Positions 12,715 through 15,158 of a stretch of 15,158 nucleotides of DNA are shown one piece after another. Every line of letters begins with the position of its first letter. The stretch's first letter is position 1. Position numbers and translations under genes: made by a program. The stretch is taken from contig CALBTC010000104.1 in NCBI GenBank assembly GCA_937967805.1, positions 1 through 15,158 on the forward strand. The letters run 5' to 3'. The notes beneath the pieces are model-generated. The model did no database searches and was not told where the DNA came from. It saw only the letters and a program-made list of their open reading frames with translations. This stretch comes from an uncultured Anaerolineaceae bacterium (lineage in GTDB: Bacteria; Chloroflexota; Anaerolineae; Promineifilales; Promineifilaceae).

Positions 12715-15000
12715 ATGGCCAAGCCCTCGCACGTCCCCACAATACAGGACCTGATCGAACTACCCACGCTGGAAACGGCCCAAATTTCGCCAAACGGCCG
12801 TTTCATCGCCTATGAACAAGCCCGGCCAGACTGGGAAAAAGACAGCTACATATCGCAAATCTGGTTGGTGGCTGCCGACGGCAAGTCAGAGCCACAGCAA
12901 ATGACCTTTACCCCCACCGGCAGCCGCCACCCCCGCTGGTCGCCCGACGGCCGTTTCCTGGCGTTCATCTCCAAGCGAGAGGGGGATGAGGCAAGCCAGG
13001 TTTACCGGCTGGCACTCACCGGGGGCGAAGCGGAGCGATTGAGCCAGTCAGAGACGGACGTGCAGCAGTTTTTGTGGGCCCCGGATGGGCAGTCGCTGGC
13101 GTTTACGGCCGTTGACCCCGAAAGCGAAACCGACAAGGAGCGGGACAAAACGTTTGGCCAATACCAGGTGGAAGACGAGGATTTTAAATTCACCCACCTG
13201 TGGCAGCTCACCCTGCCCGATAAAAAGCCGCGCCGGCTGACAGGCGGCAAGCAGTTTTCCGTTATCAATTTCAAATGGTCGCCAAACAGTCAGTTTATCG
13301 CCTTTGATGCGCCACCCAACCCGGATGTTGATAATTTTAGGCATATGCGTCTGTACCAAATTGAAGTGGCCTCGCTCACGTTGGAAGCGCTCACGCCGCC
13401 AGGGTATAGCTCTCCCCTCTTCTCGCCAGACGGCCAGTTTATTTTTTGCCTGCAATTTGCCGACTATTTTTACATACCGGAAACCCCCTGCCTGATCCCA
13501 TTAACAGGCGGCGAGATTCAACCGATCAAGACAGCGTTTGACGAAAACATACGGCCGTTGGCCTGGGTAAAAGATGGCGTCATTTTCTCAGCCGCCAAGC
13601 GGACCAATTTCCATCTCTACCGGCTTCAGCCGCACAGCGGTGTGGTTACGCAGTTGTCGCCGGAACTTGAGGACGGCTGGGTTTCTTTTGCCTTTTTGGG
13701 CAGTGTAAGTGCAGACGGCCGTTCCGCCGCCCTGGTCATGGATAACGCCGGCCAGCTCAACGAGGTGGTGCTGTTCAATCTGGAAAACGGTGACTGGCGC
13801 AACCTCACCGACCTAAGCGCCGATGTGGCCGAGTGGCAGCTCAACCAACCGGAACCATATCAGTGGCAAAGCGCCGACGGCACACCGGTGGAAGGCACGC
13901 TGACCAGACCCATCGATTTCGATCCCCAAAAGAAATACCCCTTGCTGGTGGCCATTCACGGCGGGCCAGGCTGGGTATCCCTCCGGCAAAAATTGGCCCG
14001 TTACGACCGGCGCGCTTACCCACTGCCGCTGTGGGTGGCCAAAGGCGCTTTTATTTTGCAGCCTAACTATCGGGGCGGCATTGGCTACGGCAAAGATTTC
14101 CAGGCTCACAACGTGCGCAATTTGGGACTGGGCGACTACGATGACGTCATCAGCGGCGTCGATGCCTTGATATCCGAAGGCTGGGTCGACGCTGAGCGCG
14201 TTGGCGCCATGGGCTGGAGCCAGGGTGGCTACATCTCCATGTTCATCACCACCTACAGCGACCGCTTTAAAGCCGTCTCGGCCGGCGCAGGCATCGCTAA
14301 CTGGATGACATATTATGTTAATACCGATATCCATACGTTTACCCGGCACATGCTGCACGACACACCGAGGGACGAGATGTCAACATATGTAAAAACACAG
14401 CAAATGACCTATGTGCAAAAGGCGCAAACACCGACGCTGATTCAACACGGTCGTGAAGATGCCCGCGTCCCCCTGCCCAACGCCTACGAACTGTACCAGG
14501 GCCTGCGCGATATGGACGTGTCGGTGCGCCTGGTTACCTATCCGGGCATGCCGCACGGGCCACGCAAGCCGCGCCAATCCCGCCAGATCATGCAGGACAA
14601 CCTGGACTGGTTTAACCAATGGATTTGGGACGAGGTGAAGGAGGATGAGAAACGGCCGTGTTACGTCGGCTACGGTACGAAGGAACAACTGGCAGAACTC
14701 ATCCACTGGGCCAACCACGACGATGCCGACTGCCGCCTATTTTCCGCCACCAACGGCCTGGTGGCGCCAGATACCGATCTGGAAGACCAGTCGGGCATTT
14801 CCACCACGGCCGCGGCTCTGGCCGGCACTATTGCCCAACAGTTGAAAGCACTCAATTGTAGCAAGCTGGTGCTGTATTCGGCGGCGGTGGCGGAACGGCC
14901 GTCGGCCCAAACCGTCCTCGGCTGCCTGCACCTGGCGGCGGCCCAAATTGGCGGGTTGAAGGTGGTGCATGAGGAGGTTGAGGAGTGGGGCAGCGCGTAG
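12715..15000 (+). CDS. S9-family serine peptidase with unusual C-terminal extension
   Basis: The 761-residue protein has no signal peptide. Residues 20-380 form a beta-propeller made of PD40/TolB-like repeats (HPRWSPDGRFLAFIS near 72-86, LWAPDGQSLAFTA near 120-132, KWSPNSQFIAFDA near 187-199, LFSPDGQFIF near 235-244). An alpha/beta-hydrolase peptidase domain follows (about 385-638), with oxyanion-loop HGGPG (415-419), nucleophile Ser502 in GWSQGGY, Asp582 in HGREDARVP and His614 in MPHGP. It belongs to the prolyl oligopeptidase clan and resembles acylaminoacyl-peptidase and dipeptidyl-peptidase types, cleaving short peptides in the cytosol. S9 enzymes usually end near residue 640, but about 115 more residues follow with alternating strand- and helix-like segments and no match I recognise. 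The stop codon lies in a palindrome. GGAG nine bases before the ATG supports the start. Confidence 0.93.
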   Translation: MAKPSHVPTIQDLIELPTLETAQISPNGRFIAYEQARPDWEKDSYISQIWLVAADGKSEPQQMTFTPTGSRHPRWSPDGRFLAFISKREGDEASQVYRLALTGGEAERLSQSETDVQQFLWAPDGQSLAFTAVDPESETDKERDKTFGQYQVEDEDFKFTHLWQLTLPDKKPRRLTGGKQFSVINFKWSPNSQFIAFDAPPNPDVDNFRHMRLYQIEVASLTLEALTPPGYSSPLFSPDGQFIFCLQFADYFYIPETPCLIPLTGGEIQPIKTAFDENIRPLAWVKDGVIFSAAKRTNFHLYRLQPHSGVVTQLSPELEDGWVSFAFLGSVSADGRSAALVMDNAGQLNEVVLFNLENGDWRNLTDLSADVAEWQLNQPEPYQWQSADGTPVEGTLTRPIDFDPQKKYPLLVAIHGGPGWVSLRQKLARYDRRAYPLPLWVAKGAFILQPNYRGGIGYGKDFQAHNVRNLGLGDYDDVISGVDALISEGWVDAERVGAMGWSQGGYISMFITTYSDRFKAVSAGAGIANWMTYYVNTDIHTFTRHMLHDTPRDEMSTYVKTQQMTYVQKAQTPTLIQHGREDARVPLPNAYELYQGLRDMDVSVRLVTYPGMPHGPRKPRQSRQIMQDNLDWFNQWIWDEVKEDEKRPCYVGYGTKEQLAELIHWANHDDADCRLFSATNGLVAPDTDLEDQSGISTTAAALAGTIAQQLKALNCSKLVLYSAAVAERPSAQTVLGCLHLAAAQIGGLKVVHEEVEEWGSA

Positions 15001-15024
15001 AGACGTTGCAAGCAACGTCTCTAC
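14997..15024. repeat. 13-bp-arm palindrome holding both convergent stop codons
   Basis: GTAGAGACGTTGC (14997-15009), AA, GCAACGTCTCTAC (15012-15024) is a perfect inverted repeat. It contains TAG (14998-15000), the peptidase stop, and on the other strand TAG (15023-15021), the pentapeptide-protein stop. I recall very similar GTAGAGACGTTGC palindromes scattered in cyanobacterial and other genomes. In RNA it makes a strong hairpin, probably terminating or protecting both transcripts, although there is no long T-run. Confidence 0.85.
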
Positions 15025-15158
15025 TGCTTTGTTCCGTCCGGCAAAGTGGCATTCTTCAATGACTTCACCGTGGCCAACTGCTCTGGCGTAACGCGGGCTT
15101 CGCTGAGGTCGGCACCGCTGAGGTCGGCATCGCGGAGGTCGGCATGGTGGAGGTCGGC
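15021..15158 (-). CDS. C-terminal fragment of a pentapeptide-repeat protein
   Basis: The reverse strand is open from the right edge to TAG at 15023-15021, giving 45 residues. They begin with four A-D-L-x-x units (ADLHH, ADLRD, ADLSG, ADLSE), the pentapeptide signature of a right-handed quadrilateral beta-helix. They then end with a linker-like RVTPEQLATVKSLKNATLPDG, which matches the usual end of these proteins. The rest of the gene lies outside the window, so length and role are unknown; such proteins are often of unknown function, and some bind DNA gyrase. Confidence 0.88.
   Translation of the reverse strand, partial: ADLHHADLRDADLSGADLSEARVTPEQLATVKSLKNATLPDGTKQ
15105..15158 (-). repeat. 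15-bp tandem repeat coding for pentapeptide units
   Basis: The unit GAGGTCGGC plus six variable bases recurs at 15105, 15120, 15135 and (partial) 15150, exactly 15 bases apart. It is explained by the A-D-L-x-x repeats of the fragment on the - strand. Confidence 0.8.

Larger units (their letters stand above)
120..14902. repeat. Dispersed, highly iterated palindrome ACGGCCGT (29 copies)
   Basis: Exact copies start at 120, 379, 880, 1266, 1461, 1708, 1835, 2040, 2412, 2461, 3343, 3777, 4100, 5509, 7019, 7831, 8963, 9675, 10997, 11503, 12144, 12592, 12794, 12947, 13105, 13551, 13715, 14652 and 14895. Three (1266, 5509, 12592) are intergenic. Of the 26 coding copies, nine are read as xGR, nine as TAV and eight as RP. 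Many have A before and T after. One-base variants (GCGGCCGT, ACGGCCGA) are also frequent. Counts were done by eye and may be off by one or two. Confidence 0.9.

Noticed and set aside
13813..14358. A 181-codon frame antisense to the S9 peptidase
   Set aside because: It lies across the catalytic domain of a well-supported gene and has no motif of its own.
15105..15158. Regular 15-bp repeats as a possible CRISPR or VNTR
   Set aside because: They are in frame and encode A-D-L-x-x pentapeptides. There are no spacers of CRISPR length.

Overview
The window looks like chromosomal DNA of a Chloroflexota bacterium, probably from the Anaerolineae/Ardenticatenia/Caldilineae side. This is inference from gene style: a solute-binding lipoprotein with a Val/Glu/Thr 'VEVTRVVTET' linker behind its lipidated cysteine, an HTH-NB-ARC STAND ATPase, a lipoprotein glycosidase with a Thr/Pro linker, an S9 peptidase, and moderate G+C (mid-50s % by eye). 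No rRNA, tRNA, CRISPR array, transposase or phage gene was seen.

Layout. (1) 2-1038, + strand: the 3' end of an alpha/alpha-toroid (prenyltransferase/squalene-cyclase-like) gene overlaps by ATGA a TrmH/SpoU RNA 2'-O-methyltransferase gene. (2) 1039-1276: a REP-like double palindrome and a terminator that can serve both strands. (3) 1277-5459, a regulatory block: a MocR/PdxR-type regulator (-) diverges from a TetR regulator (+), which is followed by a soluble GAF-GAF histidine kinase with no response regulator beside it. (4) 5460-7758: a structured regulatory leader and an orphan family-5 peptide/oligosaccharide-binding lipoprotein with no permease or ATPase genes next to it. (5) 7807-9853: an HTH-NB-ARC ATPase lacking its C-terminal sensor (-), nearly abutting a divergent HD-domain hydrolase (+). 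(6) 9925-12486, - strand: a clan-A-like glycosidase lipoprotein and a class Ic-type aspartate aminotransferase. (7) 12715-15000: an S9 serine peptidase with an unassigned C-terminal extension of about 115 residues. (8) 15021-15158: the C-terminal end of a pentapeptide-repeat protein (-), converging on the peptidase.

Most genes look like independent transcription units, with many convergent or divergent pairs. Likely co-transcribed pairs are the first two genes and TetR plus histidine kinase. A shared metabolic theme (uptake and breakdown of peptides and sugars, amino-nitrogen handling) is possible but is not shown by any operon.

The most striking signal is at DNA level. The 8-bp palindrome ACGGCCGT occurs 29 times by hand count, where chance predicts fewer than one. 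It appears in coding and intergenic DNA at similar density and is read in all three codon frames almost equally (9/9/8). This resembles the cyanobacterial HIP1 phenomenon with a different word. Second is a 13-bp-arm palindrome at 14997-15024 that supplies the stop codons of both convergent flanking genes.
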